From Cladorhizidae sp. MBARI D1340-BT2 (taxonomy: Eukaryota > Porifera > Demospongiae > Poecilosclerida > Cladorhizidae), in assembly GCA_028752905.1 (NCBI GenBank), contig JAQNBH010000013.1:20643477-20707476 (forward strand): DNA of 64,000 bases. Direction: 5' to 3'. The position numbers and the translations under genes are program-made. The notes under the pieces are model-generated. The model worked only from the letters and a program-made list of their open reading frames with translations, had not been told where the DNA came from and searched no databases. Shown one piece after another: positions 51,393-64,000 of this stretch; position 1 is the stretch's first letter, and every line of letters begins with the position of its first letter.

Positions 51393-53054
51393 TCATATCA
51401 AGTCCATTACAGTGAAGTGTGCAGAATATATGGATGTTTGTATCAAGAGAGAGCACTTAGAGAGTCCTATGTTAATAGCTTTACATCAAGTCTATTCAGT
51501 GAAGTGTGGATAATCTACGAAGCTAACATGTTTAGCATCAAGTAAGAGTACAATTCATAACTGCCCTAATTAACAAGACCATGTCCCAGATTTTGTCAAC
51601 TGATAGAGAAGGCCCTTATCTGCAACATGTCAACAGATTATCAATAAATGTAGTGGTTTTTCACTGGCAGGCCACCGCTTTGGCAACTGGAAAACGCCAG
51701 GAAATATCGCAAATCTTACCACTTCAAATCACCATAACTTGCTAATACTTAGAGTACTCAAACTTTTGGCACGTACAAAAGACAGATAATTAGAAGGGCT
51801 ATCCGGCGGTATAAAAATTATCTTTTTTGGGTAAAGTGTAGAACAGTTATGAGCTTTACGGCAAAAAAACAAGATTTTTGGGGGGAAAATGAGAAACATA
51901 TAGACCAAATTAGGGCAAATATCAAGATAGAGAACACATAATGAAACCTATCATTCGAATCATATCAAGTCCATTACAGTGAAGTTTGCAGAATATAATG
52001 GATGTTTGATATCAACAGAGAGCACAGGGAGAGACCAATCTTAATAGCTATATATCAAGTTTATTCAGTGAAGTGTGGAGAATCTATGAAGCTAACCTGT
52101 CTAGCATCAAGATAGAGAACACATAGAGAAACCTATCATTCGAGTCATATCAAGTCCATTACAGTGAAGTATGCATAATAAATGGGTTTTTGGTATCAAC
52201 AGAGAGCACAGAGAGAGACCTGTCTTAATAGCTATATATCAATGAAGTTTGGAGAATCCATGAAGCTAACATATTTAGCATCAAGAGAGAGCAGAGAGAA
52301 ACCTATCTTGTGATTCTATCAAGTCCATTACTGTGAAGTATGCAGAATATACGGATGTTTGGTATCAAGAGAGAGAACAGAGAGAGGCCTACCTTTAGAG
52401 CTATATATCAAGTCTATTAATTGAAGTGTAGAGAATCTATGAAGCTAACATGTTTAGCACAAGATAGAGAACACTGAGAGATACCTATCTTGCAAGTCCA
52501 TTACAGTGAAGTGTGCAGAATATATGGATGTTTGGTATCAAGAGAGAGCACTTAGAGAGTCCTATCTTAATAGCTATACATCAACTCTATTCAGTGAAGT
52601 GTGGATAATCTACGAAGCTAACATGTTTACCATCAAGTAAGAGTACAATTCATAACTGCCCTAATTAACAAGACCATGTCCCAGATTTTGTCAACTGATA
52701 GAGAAGGCCCTTATCTGCAACATGTCAACAGATTATCAATAAATGTAGTGGTTTTTCACTGGCAGGCCACCGCTTTGGCAACTGGAAAACGCCAGGAAAT
52801 ATCGCAAACCTTACCACTTCAAATCACCATAACTTACTAATACTTAGAGTACTCAAACTTTTGGCACGTACAAAAGACAGATAATTAGAAGGGCTATCCG
52901 ATGATATAAAAATTATCTTTTTTGGATAAAGTTTAGAAAAGTTATGAGCTTTACGGCAAAAAAAAAAGATTTTTGGGGGGAAAATGAGAAACATATAGAC
53001 CAAATTAGGGCAAATATCAAGATAGAGAACACATAATGAAACCTATCATTCGAA
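51393..53054 (+). repeat. HOR copy 28, complete, class C to B transition
   Basis: L1 51393 (CCGGCGGTAT, GCAAATCTTACC), S1 51960 with ATAATGG as in class A, S2 52145 with GGGTTTTTGG, S3 52315, L2 52493 with GTGTGC at its start and A10 at its end. From the A10 on, the sequence follows the block that starts at ~20200. Confidence 0.92.
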
Positions 53055-54188
53055 TCATATCAAGTCCATTACAGTGAAGTGTGCAGAATATATGGATGTT
53101 TGTATCAAGAGAGAGCACTTAGAGAGTCCTATGTTAATAGCTTTACATCAAGTCTATTCAGTGAAGTGTGGATAATCTACGAAGCTAACATGTTTAGCAT
53201 CAAGTAAGAGTACAATTCATAACTGCCCTAATTAACAAGACCATGTCCCAGATTTTGTCAACTGATAGAGAAGGCCCTTATCTGCAACATGTCAACAGAT
53301 TATCAATAAATGTAGTGGTTTTTCACTGGCAGGCCACCGCTTTGGCAACTGGAAAACGCCAGGAAATATCGCAAACCTTACCACTTCAAATCACCATAAC
53401 TTGCTAATACTTAGAGTACTCAAAATTTTGGCACGTACAAAAGACAGATAATTAGAAGGGCTATCAGGTGATATAAAAATTATCTTTTTTGGATAAAGTT
53501 TAGAACAGTTATGAGCTTTACGGCAAAAAAAAAAGATTTTTGGGGGGAAAATGAGAAACATATAGACCAAATTAGGGCAAATATCAAGATAGAGAACACA
53601 TAATGAAACCTATCATTCGAATCATATCAAGTCCATTACAGTGAAGTGTGCAGAATATATGGATGTTTGTATCAAGAGAGAGCACTTAGAGAGTCCTATG
53701 TTAATAGCTTTACATCAAGTCTATTCAGTGAAGTGTGGATAATCTACGAAGCTAACATGTTTAGCATCAAGTAAGAGTACAATTCATAACTGCCCTAATT
53801 AACAAGACCATGTCCCAGATTTTGTCAACTGATAGAGAAGGCCCTTATCTGCAACATGTCAACAGATTATCAATAAATGTAGTGGTTTTTCACTGGCAGG
53901 CAACCGCTTTGGCAACTGGAAAACGCCAGGAAATATCGCAAACCTTACCACTTCAAATCACCATAACTTGCTAATACTTAGAGTACTCAAAAATTTGGCA
54001 CGTACAAAAGACAGATAATTAGAAGGGCTATCAGGTGATATAAAAATTATCTTTTTTGGATAAAGTTTAGAAAAGTTATGAGCTTTACGGCAAAAAAAAA
54101 AGATTTTTGGGGGGAAAATGAGAAACATATAGACCAAATTAGGGCAAATATCAAGATAGAGAACACATAATGAAACCTATCATTCGAA
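53055..54188 (+). repeat. Two extra L1-headed monomers (copy of 20298-21431)
   Basis: L units at 53055 (CAAAATTTT, TCAGGTGAT, GAACAG, A10) and 53622 (GGCAACC, CAAAAATTT). Same order and variants as 20298 and 20865, offset 32,757. Confidence 0.93.
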
Positions 54189-55851
54189 TCATATCAAGTC
54201 CATTACAGTGAAGTGTGCAGAATATATGGATGTTTGTATCAAGAGAGAGCACTTAGAGAGTCCTATGTTAATAGCTTTACATCAAGTCTATTCAGTGAAG
54301 TGTGGATAATCTACGAAGCTAACATGTTTAGCATCAAGTAAGAGTACAATTCATAACTGCCCTAATTAACAAGACCATGTCCCAGATTTTGTCAACTGAT
54401 AGAGAAGGCCCTTATCTGCAACATGTCAACAGATTATCAATAAATGTAGTGGTTTTTCACTGGCAGGCAACCGCTTTGGCAACTGGAAAACGCCAGGAAA
54501 TATCGCAAACCTTACCACTTCAAATCACCATAACTTGCTAATACTTAGAGTACTCAAACTTTTGGCACGTACAAAAGACAGATAATTAGAAGGGCTATCC
54601 GGTGATATAAAAATTATCTTTTTTGGGTAAAGTGTAGAACAGTTATGAGCTTTACGGCAAAAAAACAAGATTTTTGGGGGGAAAATGAGAAACATATAGT
54701 CCAAATTAGGGCAAATATCAAGATAGAGAACACATAATGAAACCTATCATTCGAATCATATCAAGTCCATTACAGTGAAGTTTGCAGAATATTATGGATG
54801 TTTGATATCAACAGAGAGCACAGGGAGAGACCAATCTTAATAGCTATATATCAAGTTTATTCAGTGAAGTGTGGAGAATCTATGAAGCTAACCTGTCTAG
54901 CATCAAGATAGAGAACACATAGAGAAACCTATCATTCGAGTCATATCAAGTCCATTACAGTGAAGTATGCATAATAAATGGGTTTTTGGTATCAACAGAG
55001 AGCACAGAGAGAGACCTGTCTTAATAGCTATATATCAATGAAGTTTGGAGAATCCATGAAGCTAACATATTTAGCATCAAGAGAGAGCAGAGAGAAACCT
55101 ATCTTGTGATTCTATCAAGTCCATTACTGTGAAGTATGCAAAATATACGGATGTTTGGTATCAAGAGAGAGAACAGAGAGAGGCCTACCTTTAGAGCTAT
55201 ATATCAAGTCTATTAATTGAAGTGTAGAGAATCTATGAAGCTAACATGTTTAGCACAAGATAGAGAACACTGAGAGATACCTATCTTGCAAGTCCATTAC
55301 AGTGAAGTGTGCAGAATATATGGATGTTTGGTATCAAGAGAGAGCACTTAGAGAGTCCTATCTTAATAGCTATACATCAACTCTATTCAGTGAAGTGTGG
55401 ATAATCTACGAAGCTAACATGTTTACCATCAAGTAAGAGTACAATTCATAACTGCCCTAATTAACAAGACCAAAGTCCCAGATTTTGTCAACTGATAGAG
55501 AAGGCCCTTATCTGCAACATATCAACAGATTATCAATAAATGTAGTGGTTTTTCACTGGCAGGCCACCGCTTTGGCAACTGGAAAACGCCAGGAAATATC
55601 GCAAACCTTACCACTTCAAATCACCATAACTTGCTAATACTTAGAGTACTCAAAAATTTGGCACGTACAAAAGACAGATAATTAGAAGGGCTATCAGGTG
55701 ATATAAAAATTATCTTTTTTGGATAAAGTTTAGAAAAGTTATGAGCTTTACGGCAAAAAAAAAAGATTTTTGGGGGGGAAATGAGAAACATATAGACCAA
55801 ATTAGGGCAAATATCAAGATAGAGAACACATAATGAAACCTATCATTCGAA
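54189..55851 (+). repeat. HOR copy 29, complete, class B
   Basis: L1 54189, S1 54756, S2 54941, S3 55111, L2 55289 (T5G7A3). Counterpart of 21432-23094. Confidence 0.94.
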
Positions 55852-57514
55852 TCATATCAAGTCCATTACAGTGAAGTGTGCAGAATATATGGATGTTTGT
55901 ATCAAGAGAGAGCACTTAGAGAGTCCTATGTTAATAGCTTTACATCAAGTCTATTCAGTGAAGTGTGGATAATCTACGAAGCTAACATGTTTAGCATCAA
56001 GTAAGAGTACAATTCATAACTGCCCTAATTAACAAGACCATGTCCCAGATTTTGTCAACTGATAGAGAAGGCCCTTATCTGCAACATGTCAACAGATTAT
56101 CAATAAATGTAGTGGTTTTTCACTGGCAGGCAACCGCTTTGGCAACTGGAAAACGCCAGGAAATATCGCAAACCTTACCACTTCAAATCACCATAACTTG
56201 CTAATACTTAGAGTACTCAAACTTTTGGCACGTACAAAAGACAGATAATTAGAAGGGCTATCCAGTGATATAAAAATTATCTTTTTTGGGTAAAGTGTAG
56301 AACAGTTATGAGCTTTACGGCAAAAAAACAAGATTTTTGGGGGGAAAATGAGAAACATATAGTCCAAATTAGGGCAAATATCAAGATAGAGAACACATAA
56401 TGAAACCTATCATTCGAATCATATCAAGTCCATTACAGTGAAGTTTGCAGAATATTATGGATGTTTGATATCAACAGAGAGCACAGGGAGAGACCAATCT
56501 TAATAGCTATATATCAAGTTTATTCAGTGAAGTGTGGAGAATCTATGAAGCTAACCTGTCTAGCATCAAGATAGAGAACACATAGAGAAACCTATCATTC
56601 GAGTCATATCAAGTCCATTACAGTGAAGTATGCATAATAAATGGGTTTTTGGTATCAACAGAGAGCACAGAGAGAGACCTGTCTTAATAGCTATATATCA
56701 ATGAAGTTTGGAGAATCCATGAAGCTAACATATTTAGCATCAAGAGAGAGCAGAGAGAAACCTATCTTGTGATTCTATCAAGTCCATTACTGTGAAGTAT
56801 GCAAAATATACGGATGTTTGGTATCAAGAGAGAGAACAGAGAGAGGCCTACCTTTAGAGCTATATATCAAGTCTATTAATTGAAGTGTAGAGAATCTATG
56901 AAGCTAACATGTTTAGCACAAGATAGAGAACACTGAGAGATACCTATCTTGCAAGTCCATTACAGTGAAGTGTGCAGAATATATGGATGTTTGGTATCAA
57001 GAGAGAGCACTTAGAGAGTCCTATCTTAATAGCTATACATCAACTCTATTCAGTGAAGTGTGGATAATCTACGAAGCTAACATGTTTACCATCAAGTAAG
57101 AGTACAATTCATAACTGCCCTAATTAACAAGACCAAAGTCCCAGATTTTGTCAACTGATAGAGAAGGCCCTTATCTGCAACATATCAACAGATTATCAAT
57201 AAATGTAGTGGTTTTTCACTGGCAGGCCACCGCTTTGGCAACTGGAAAACGCCAGGAAATATCGCAAATCTTACCACTTCAAATCACCATAACTTGCTAA
57301 TACTTAGAGTACTCAAAAATTTGGCATGTACAAAAGACAGATAATTAGAAGGGCTATCAGGTGATATAAAAATTATCTTTTTTGGATAAAGTTTAGAAAA
57401 GTTATGAGCTTTACGGCAAAAAAAAAAGATTTTTGGGGGGAAAATGAGAAACATATAGACCAAATTAGGGCAAATATCAAGATAGAGAACACATAATGAA
57501 ACCTATCATTCGAA
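55852..57514 (+). repeat. HOR copy 30, complete, class B
   Basis: L1 55852 (CCAGTGAT), S1 56419, S2 56604, S3 56774, L2 56952 (GCAAATCTTACC, GGCATGTAC). Counterpart of 23095-24757 with the same rare bases. Confidence 0.94.
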
Positions 57515-59177
57515 TCATATCAAGTCCATTACAGTGAAGTGTGCAGAATATATGGATGTTTGTATCAAGAGAGAGCACTTAGAGAGTCCTATGTTAATAG
57601 CTTTACATCAAGTCTATTCAGTGAAGTGTGGATAATCTACGAAGCTAACATGTTTAGCATCAAGTAAGAGTACAATTCATAACTGCCCTAATTAACAAGA
57701 CCATGTCCCAGATTTTGTCAACTGATAGAGAAGGCCCTTATCTGCAACATGTCAACAGATTATCAATAAATGTAGTGGTTTTTCACTGGCAGGCAACCGC
57801 TTTGGCAACTGGAAAACGCCAGGAAATATCGCAAACCTTACCACTTCAAATCACCATAACTTGCTAATACTTAGAGTACTCAAACTTTTGGCACGTACAA
57901 AAGACAGATAATTAGAAGGGCTATCCGGTGATATAAAAATTATCTTTTTTGGGTAAAGTGTAGAACAGTTATGAGCTTTACGGCAAAAAAACAAGATTTT
58001 TGGGGGGAAAATGAGAAACATATAGTCCAAATTAGGGCAAATATCAAGATAGAGAACACATAATGAAACCTATCATTCGAATCATATCAAGTCCATTACA
58101 GTGAAGTTTGCAGAATATTATGGATGTTTGATATCAACAGAGAGCACAGGGAGAGACCAATCTTAATAGCTATATATCAAGTTTATTCAGTGAAGTGTGG
58201 AGAATCTATGAAGCTAACCTGTCTAGCATCAAGATAGAGAACACATAGAGAAACCTATCATTCGAGTCATATCAAGTCCATTACAGTGAAGTATGCATAA
58301 TAAATGGGTTTTTGGTATCAACAGAGAGCACAGAGAGAGACCTGTCTTAATAGCTATATATCAATGAAGTTTGGAGAATCCATGAAGCTAACATATTTAG
58401 CATCAAGAGAGAGCAGAGAGAAACCTATCTTGTGATTCTATCAAGTCCATTACTGTGAAGTATGCAAAATATACGGATGTTTGGTATCAAGAGAGAGAAC
58501 AGAGAGAGGCCTACCTTTAGAGCTATATATCAAGTCTATTAATTGAAGTGTAGAGAATCTATGAAGCTAACATGTTTAGCACAAGATAGAGAACACTGAG
58601 AGATACCTATCTTGCAAGTCCATTACAGTGAAGTGTGCAGAATATATGGATGTTTGGTATCAAGAGAGAGCACTTAGAGAGTCCTATCTTAATAGCTATA
58701 CATCAACTCTATTCAGTGAAGTGTGGATAATCTACGAAGCTAACATGTTTACCATCAAGTAAGAGTACAATTCATAACTGCCCTAATTAACAAGACCAAA
58801 GTCCCAGATTTTGTCAACTGATAGAGAAGGCCCTTATCTGCAACATATCAACAGATTATCAATAAATGTAGTGGTTTTTCACTGGCAGGCCACCGCTTTG
58901 GCAACTGGAAAACGCCAGGAAATATCGCAAACCTTACCACTTCAAATCACCATAACTTGCTAATACTTAGAGTACTCAAAAATTTGGCACGTACAAAAGA
59001 CAGATAATTAGAAGGGCTATCAGGTGATATAAAAATTATCTTTTTTGGATAAAGTTTAGAAAAGTTATGAGCTTTACGGCAAAAAAAAAAGATTTTTGGG
59101 GGGGAAATGAGAAACATATAGACCAAATTAGGGCAAATATCAAGATAGAGAACACATAATGAAACCTATCATTCGAA
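57515..59177 (+). repeat. HOR copy 31, complete, class B
   Basis: L1 57515, S1 58082, S2 58267, S3 58437, L2 58615 (T5G7A3). Counterpart of 24758-26420. Confidence 0.94.
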
Positions 59178-60840
59178 TCATATCAAGTCCATTACAGTGA
59201 AGTGTGCAGAATATATGGATGTTTGTATCAAGAGAGAGCACTTAGAGAGTCCTATGTTAATAGCTTTACATCAAGTCTATTCAGTGAAGTGTGGATAATC
59301 TACGAAGCTAACATGTTTAGCATCAAGTAAGAGTACAATTCATAACTGCCCTAATTAACAAGACCATGTCCCAGATTTTGTCAACTGATAGAGAAGGCCC
59401 TTATCTGCAACATGTCAACAGATTATCAATAAATGTAGTGGTTTTTCACTGGCAGGCAACCGCTTTGGCAACTGGAAAACGCCAGGAAATATCGCAAACC
59501 TTACCACTTCAAATCACCATAACTTGCTAATACTTAGAGTACTCAAACTTTTGGCACGTACAAAAGACAGATAATTAGAAGGGCTATCCAGTGATATAAA
59601 AATTATCTTTTTTGGGTAAAGTGTAGAACAGTTATGAGCTTTACGGCAAAAAAACAAGATTTTTGGGGGGAAAATGAGAAACATATAGTCCAAATTAGGG
59701 CAAATATCAAGATAGAGAACACATAATGAAACCTATCATTCGAATCATATCAAGTCCATTACAGTGAAGTTTGCAGAATATTATGGATGTTTGATATCAA
59801 CAGAGAGCACAGGGAGAGACCAATCTTAATAGCTATATATCAAGTTTATTCAGTGAAGTGTGGAGAATCTATGAAGCTAACCTGTCTAGCATCAAGATAG
59901 AGAACACATAGAGAAACCTATCATTCGAGTCATATCAAGTCCATTACAGTGAAGTATGCATAATAAATGGGTTTTTGGTATCAACAGAGAGCACAGAGAG
60001 AGACCTGTCTTAATAGCTATATATCAATGAAGTTTGGAGAATCCATGAAGCTAACATATTTAGCATCAAGAGAGAGCAGAGAGAAACCTATCTTGTGATT
60101 CTATCAAGTCCATTACTGTGAAGTATGCAAAATATACGGATGTTTGGTATCAAGAGAGAGAACAGAGAGAGGCCTACCTTTAGAGCTATATATCAAGTCT
60201 ATTAATTGAAGTGTAGAGAATCTATGAAGCTAACATGTTTAGCACAAGATAGAGAACACTGAGAGATACCTATCTTGCAAGTCCATTACAGTGAAGTGTG
60301 CAGAATATATGGATGTTTGGTATCAAGAGAGAGCACTTAGAGAGTCCTATCTTAATAGCTATACATCAACTCTATTCAGTGAAGTGTGGATAATCTACGA
60401 AGCTAACATGTTTACCATCAAGTAAGAGTACAATTCATAACTGCCCTAATTAACAAGACCAAAGTCCCAGATTTTGTCAACTGATAGAGAAGGCCCTTAT
60501 CTGCAACATATCAACAGATTATCAATAAATGTAGTGGTTTTTCACTGGCAGGCCACCGCTTTGGCAACTGGAAAACGCCAGGAAATATCGCAAACCTTAC
60601 CACTTCAAATCACCATAACTTGCTAATACTTAGAGTACTCAAAAATTTGGCATGTACAAAAGACAGATAATTAGAAGGGCTATCAGGTGATATAAAAATT
60701 ATCTTTTTTGGATAAAGTTTAGAAAAGTTATGAGCTTTACGGCAAAAAAAAAAGATTTTTGGGGGGCAAATGAGAAACATATAGACCAAATTAGGGCAAA
60801 TATCAAGATAGAGAACACATAATGAAACCTATCATTCGAA
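59178..60840 (+). repeat. HOR copy 32, complete, class B
   Basis: L1 59178 (CCAGTGAT), S1 59745, S2 59930, S3 60100, L2 60278 (GGCATGTAC, T5G6-C-A3). Counterpart of 26421-28083. Confidence 0.94.
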
Positions 60841-62503
60841 TCATATCAAGTCCATTACAGTGAAGTGTGCAGAATATATGGATGTTTGTATCAAGAGAGA
60901 GCACTTAGAGAGTCCTATGTTAATAGCTTTACATCAAGTCTATTCAGTGAAGTGTGGATAATCTACGAAGCTAACATGTTTAGCATCAAGTAAGAGTACA
61001 ATTCATAACTGCCCTAATTAACAAGACCATGTCCCAGATTTTGTCAACTGATAGAGAAGGCCCTTATCTGCAACATGTCAACAGATTATCAATAAATGTA
61101 GTGGTTTTTCACTGGCAGGCAACCGCTTTGGCAACTGGAAAACGCCAGGAAATATCGCAAACCTTACCACTTCAAATCACCATAACTTGCTAATACTTAG
61201 AGTACTCAAACTTTTGGCACGTACAAAAGACAGATAATTAGAAGGGCTATCCGGTGATATAAAAATTATCTTTTTTAGGTAAAGTGTAGAACAGTTATGA
61301 GCTTTACGGCAAAAAAACAAGATTTTTGGGGGGAAAATGAGAAACATATAGTCCAAATTAGGGCAAATATCAAGATAGAGAACACATAATGAAACCTATC
61401 ATTCGAATCATATCAAGTCCATTACAGTGAAGTTTGCCGAATATTATGGATGTTTGATATCAACAGAGAGCACAGGGAGAGACCAATCTTAATAGCTATA
61501 TATCAAGTTTATTCAGTGAAGTGTGGAGAATCTATGAAGCTAACCTGTCTAGCATCAAGATAGAGAACACATAGAGAAACCTATCATTCGAGTCATATCA
61601 AGTCCATTACAGTGAAGTATGCATAATAAATGGTTTTTTGGTATCAACAGAGAGCACAGAGAGAGACCTGTCTTAATAGCTATATATCAATGAAGTTTGG
61701 AGAATCCATGAAGCTAACATATTTAGCATCAAGAGAGAGCAGAGAGAAACCTATCTTGTGATTCTATCAAGTCCATTACTGTGAAGTATGCAAAATATAC
61801 GGATGTTTGGTATCAAGAGAGAGAACAGAGAGAGGCCTACCTTTAGAGCTATATATCAAGTCTATTAATTGAAGTGTAGAGAATCTATGAAGCTAACATG
61901 TTTAGCACAAGATAGAGAACACTGAGAGATACCTATCTTGCAAGTCCATTACAGTGAAGTGTGCAGAATATATGGATGTTTGGTATCAAGAGAGAGCACT
62001 TAGAGAGTCCTATCTTAATAGCTATACATCAACTCTATTCAGTGAAGTGTGGATAATCTACGAAGCTAACATGTTTACCATCAAGTAAGAGTACAATTCA
62101 TAACTGCCCTAATTAACAAGACCAAAGTCCCAGATTTTGTCAACTGATAGAGAAGGCCCTTATCTGCAACATATCAACAGATTATCAATAAATGTAGTGG
62201 TTTTTCACTGGCAGGCCACCGCTTTGGCAACTGGAAAACGCCAGGAAATATCGCAAACCTTACCACTTCAAATCACCATAACTTGCTAATACTTAGAGTA
62301 CTCAAAAATTTGGCACGTACAAAAGACAGATAATTAGAAGGGCTATCAGGTGATATAAAAATTATCTTTTTTGGATAAAGTTTAGAAAAGTTATGAGCTT
62401 TACGGCAAAAAAAAAAGATTTTTGGGGGGAAAATGAGAAACATATAGACCAAATTAGGGCAAATATCAAGATAGAGAACACATAATGAAACCTATCATTC
62501 GAA
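60841..62503 (+). repeat. HOR copy 33, complete, class B
   Basis: L1 60841 (TTTTTTAGGTAAAG), S1 61408 (TTTGCCGAATATT), S2 61593 (AAATGGTTTTTTGG), S3 61763, L2 61941. Shares all three rare changes with 28084-29746. Confidence 0.94.
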
Positions 62504-64000
62504 TCATATCAAGTCCATTACAGTGAAGTGTGCAGAATATATGGATGTTTGTATCAAGAGAGAGCACTTAGAGAGTCCTATGTTAATAGCTTTACATCAA
62601 GTCTATTCAGTGAAGTGTGGATAATCTACGAAGCTAACATGTTTAGCATCAAGTAAGAGTACAATTCATAACTGCCCTAATTAACAAGACCATGTCCCAG
62701 ATTTTGTCAACTGATAGAGAAGGCCCTTATCTGCAACATGTCAACAGATTATCAATAAATGTAGTGGTTTTTCACTGGCAGGCAACCGCTTTGGCAACTG
62801 GAAAACGCCAGGAAATATCGCAAACCTTACCACTTCAAATCACCATAACTTGCTAATACTTAGAGTACTCAAACTTTTGGCACGTACAAAAGACAGATAA
62901 TTAGAAGGGCTATCCGGTGATATAAAAATTATCTTTTTTGGGTAAAGTGTAGAACAGTTATGAGCTTTACGGCAAAAAAACAAGATTTTTGGGGGGAAAA
63001 TGAGAAACATATAGTCCAAATTAGGGCAAATATCAAGATAGAGAACACATAATGAAACCTATCATTCGAATCATATCAAGTCCATTACAGTGAAGTTTGC
63101 AGAATATTATGGATGTTTGATATCAACAGAGAGCACAGGGAGAGACCAATCTTAATAGCTATATATCAAGTTTATTCAGTGAAGTGTGGAGAATCTATGA
63201 AGCTAACCTGTCTAGCATCAAGATAGAGAACACATAGAGAAACCTATCATTCGAGTCATATCAAGTCCATTACAGTGAAGTATGCATAATAAATGGGTTT
63301 TTGGTATCAACAGAGAGCACAGAGAGAGACCTGTCTTAATAGCTATATATCAATGAAGTTTGGAGAATCCATGAAGCTAACATATTTAGCATCAAGAGAG
63401 AGCAGAGAGAAACCTATCTTGTGATTCTATCAAGTCCATTACTGTGAAGTATGCAAAATATACGGATGTTTGGTATCAAGAGAGAGAACAGAGAGAGGCC
63501 TACCTTTAGAGCTATATATCAAGTCTATTAATTGAAGTGTAGAGAATCTATGAAGCTAACATGTTTAGCACAAGATAGAGAACACTGAGAGATACCTATC
63601 TTGCAAGTCCATTACAGTGAAGTGTGCAGAATATATGGATGTTTGGTATCAAGAGAGAGCACTTAGAGAGTCCTATCTTAATAGCTATACATCAACTCTA
63701 TTCAGTGAAGTGTGGATAATCTACGAAGCTAACATGTTTACCATCAAGTAAGAGTACAATTCATAACTGCCCTAATTAACAAGACCAAAGTCCCAGATTT
63801 TGTCAACTGATAGAGAAGGCCCTTATCTGCAACATATCAACAGATTATCAATAAATGTAGTGGTTTTTCACTGGCAGGCCACCGCTTTGGCAACTGGAAA
63901 ACGCCAGGAAATATCGCAAACCTTACCACTTCAAATCACCATAACTTGCTAATACTTAGAGTACTCAAAAATTTGGCACGTACAAAAGACAGATAATTAG
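62504..64000 (+). repeat. HOR copy 34, cut by the window end
   Basis: L1 62504, S1 63071, S2 63256, S3 63426, L2 63604 to the end (397 of 563 bp). Counterpart of 29747-31243. Confidence 0.93.

Larger units (their letters stand above)
38731..52960 (+). repeat. Class C block, second occurrence
   Basis: Returns to S3 with GCAGAATATACGG and L2 with ACCATG and ACTTACTAAT. It is the least regular region: an L2/L1 hybrid (38985), extra L1 units (40642, 41209, 47502), and a reduced S3-L2 copy (43437). Several L1 units have CCGGCGGTAT, seen only here, and 45840 and 49731 share CACTATAAC and TTGAGTAAAG. Confidence 0.75.
1..64000 (+). repeat. Higher-order satellite DNA array filling the window
   Basis: Every base belongs to one tandem array with all units in the same orientation. 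The basic HOR is L1-S1-S2-S3-L2 with a 1,663-bp period (L1 starts at 1, 1664, 3327 and 4990). Departures from this order are whole-monomer gains, losses or chimeras; adding monomer lengths accounts for the full 64,000 bases. There is no unique spacer, no transposon with coding capacity, and short frames are closed by frequent stops in the monomers. Satellite DNA of this type is typical of eukaryotic heterochromatin, often centromeres; a centromeric role is inference only. Both ends run on beyond the window. Confidence 0.97.
52961..64000 (+). repeat. Class B block, second occurrence (copy of 20201-31243)
   Basis: Same monomer order and same rare variants as the first class B block, displaced by exactly 32,757 bp. 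Continues past the window end. Confidence 0.85.

Noticed and set aside
1..64000. CRISPR-like regular repeats.
   Set aside because: The repeated units are hundreds of bases long with no unique spacers; intervening sequence is itself repeated. There are no cas genes.
1..64000. Host genes or a mobile element with coding capacity hidden in the array.
   Set aside because: All sequence is assigned to satellite monomers; no interruption longer than a few bases was found.

Overview
The whole 64 kb window is one uninterrupted head-to-tail satellite array. I found no gene, RNA gene, CRISPR array or unrelated insertion, and no inverted unit. Subunit boundaries placed by eye account for every base, so no stretch is left as unexplained intergenic DNA. 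The architecture (kilobase higher-order repeats built from ~180-bp units, AT-rich, no coding capacity) points to a eukaryotic chromosome, as in centromeric, pericentromeric or other heterochromatic satellite. I do not recognise the family and cannot name the organism.

The array has nested levels. (1) The motif ATCAAG recurs every ~43-52 bp. (2) Two such blocks make a ~90-bp half unit. (3) Two half units make a short monomer of 170-185 bp; three kinds are distinguishable (S1, S2, S3). (4) A long monomer L (562-567 bp; L1 and L2 forms) is an S-type monomer carrying ~384 bp of extra, unrelated sequence between two copies of ATCAAG. (5) The higher-order repeat (HOR) is L1-S1-S2-S3-L2, 1,663 bp. 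(6) HOR copies group into sequence classes A, B and C forming blocks of about 9-18 kb, in the order A, C, B, C, B. I count 40 L1-headed, 39 L2-headed (last one cut by the window end), 35 S1, 35 S2 and 39 S3 units, plus one L1/S2 chimera.

Layout: 1 to ~9,210, class A, almost identical 1,663-bp copies with two L1 losses; ~9,210-20,200, class C, with two reduced S3-L2 copies; ~20,200-38,730, class B, regular, with extra L1 units at its left edge and at 31,410; ~38,730-52,960, class C again, begun by a chimeric monomer and rich in extra L1 units; ~52,960-64,000, class B again, apparently a near-exact copy of 20,200-31,243 displaced by 32,757 bp.

The pattern of gains, losses and chimeras fits unequal exchange or replication slippage between misaligned but homologous monomers, followed by amplification of the products. 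The most notable points are the internal ~384-bp sequence fixed in two of five monomers, the large recent duplication, and the way homopolymer boundaries move by base replacement while length stays constant.
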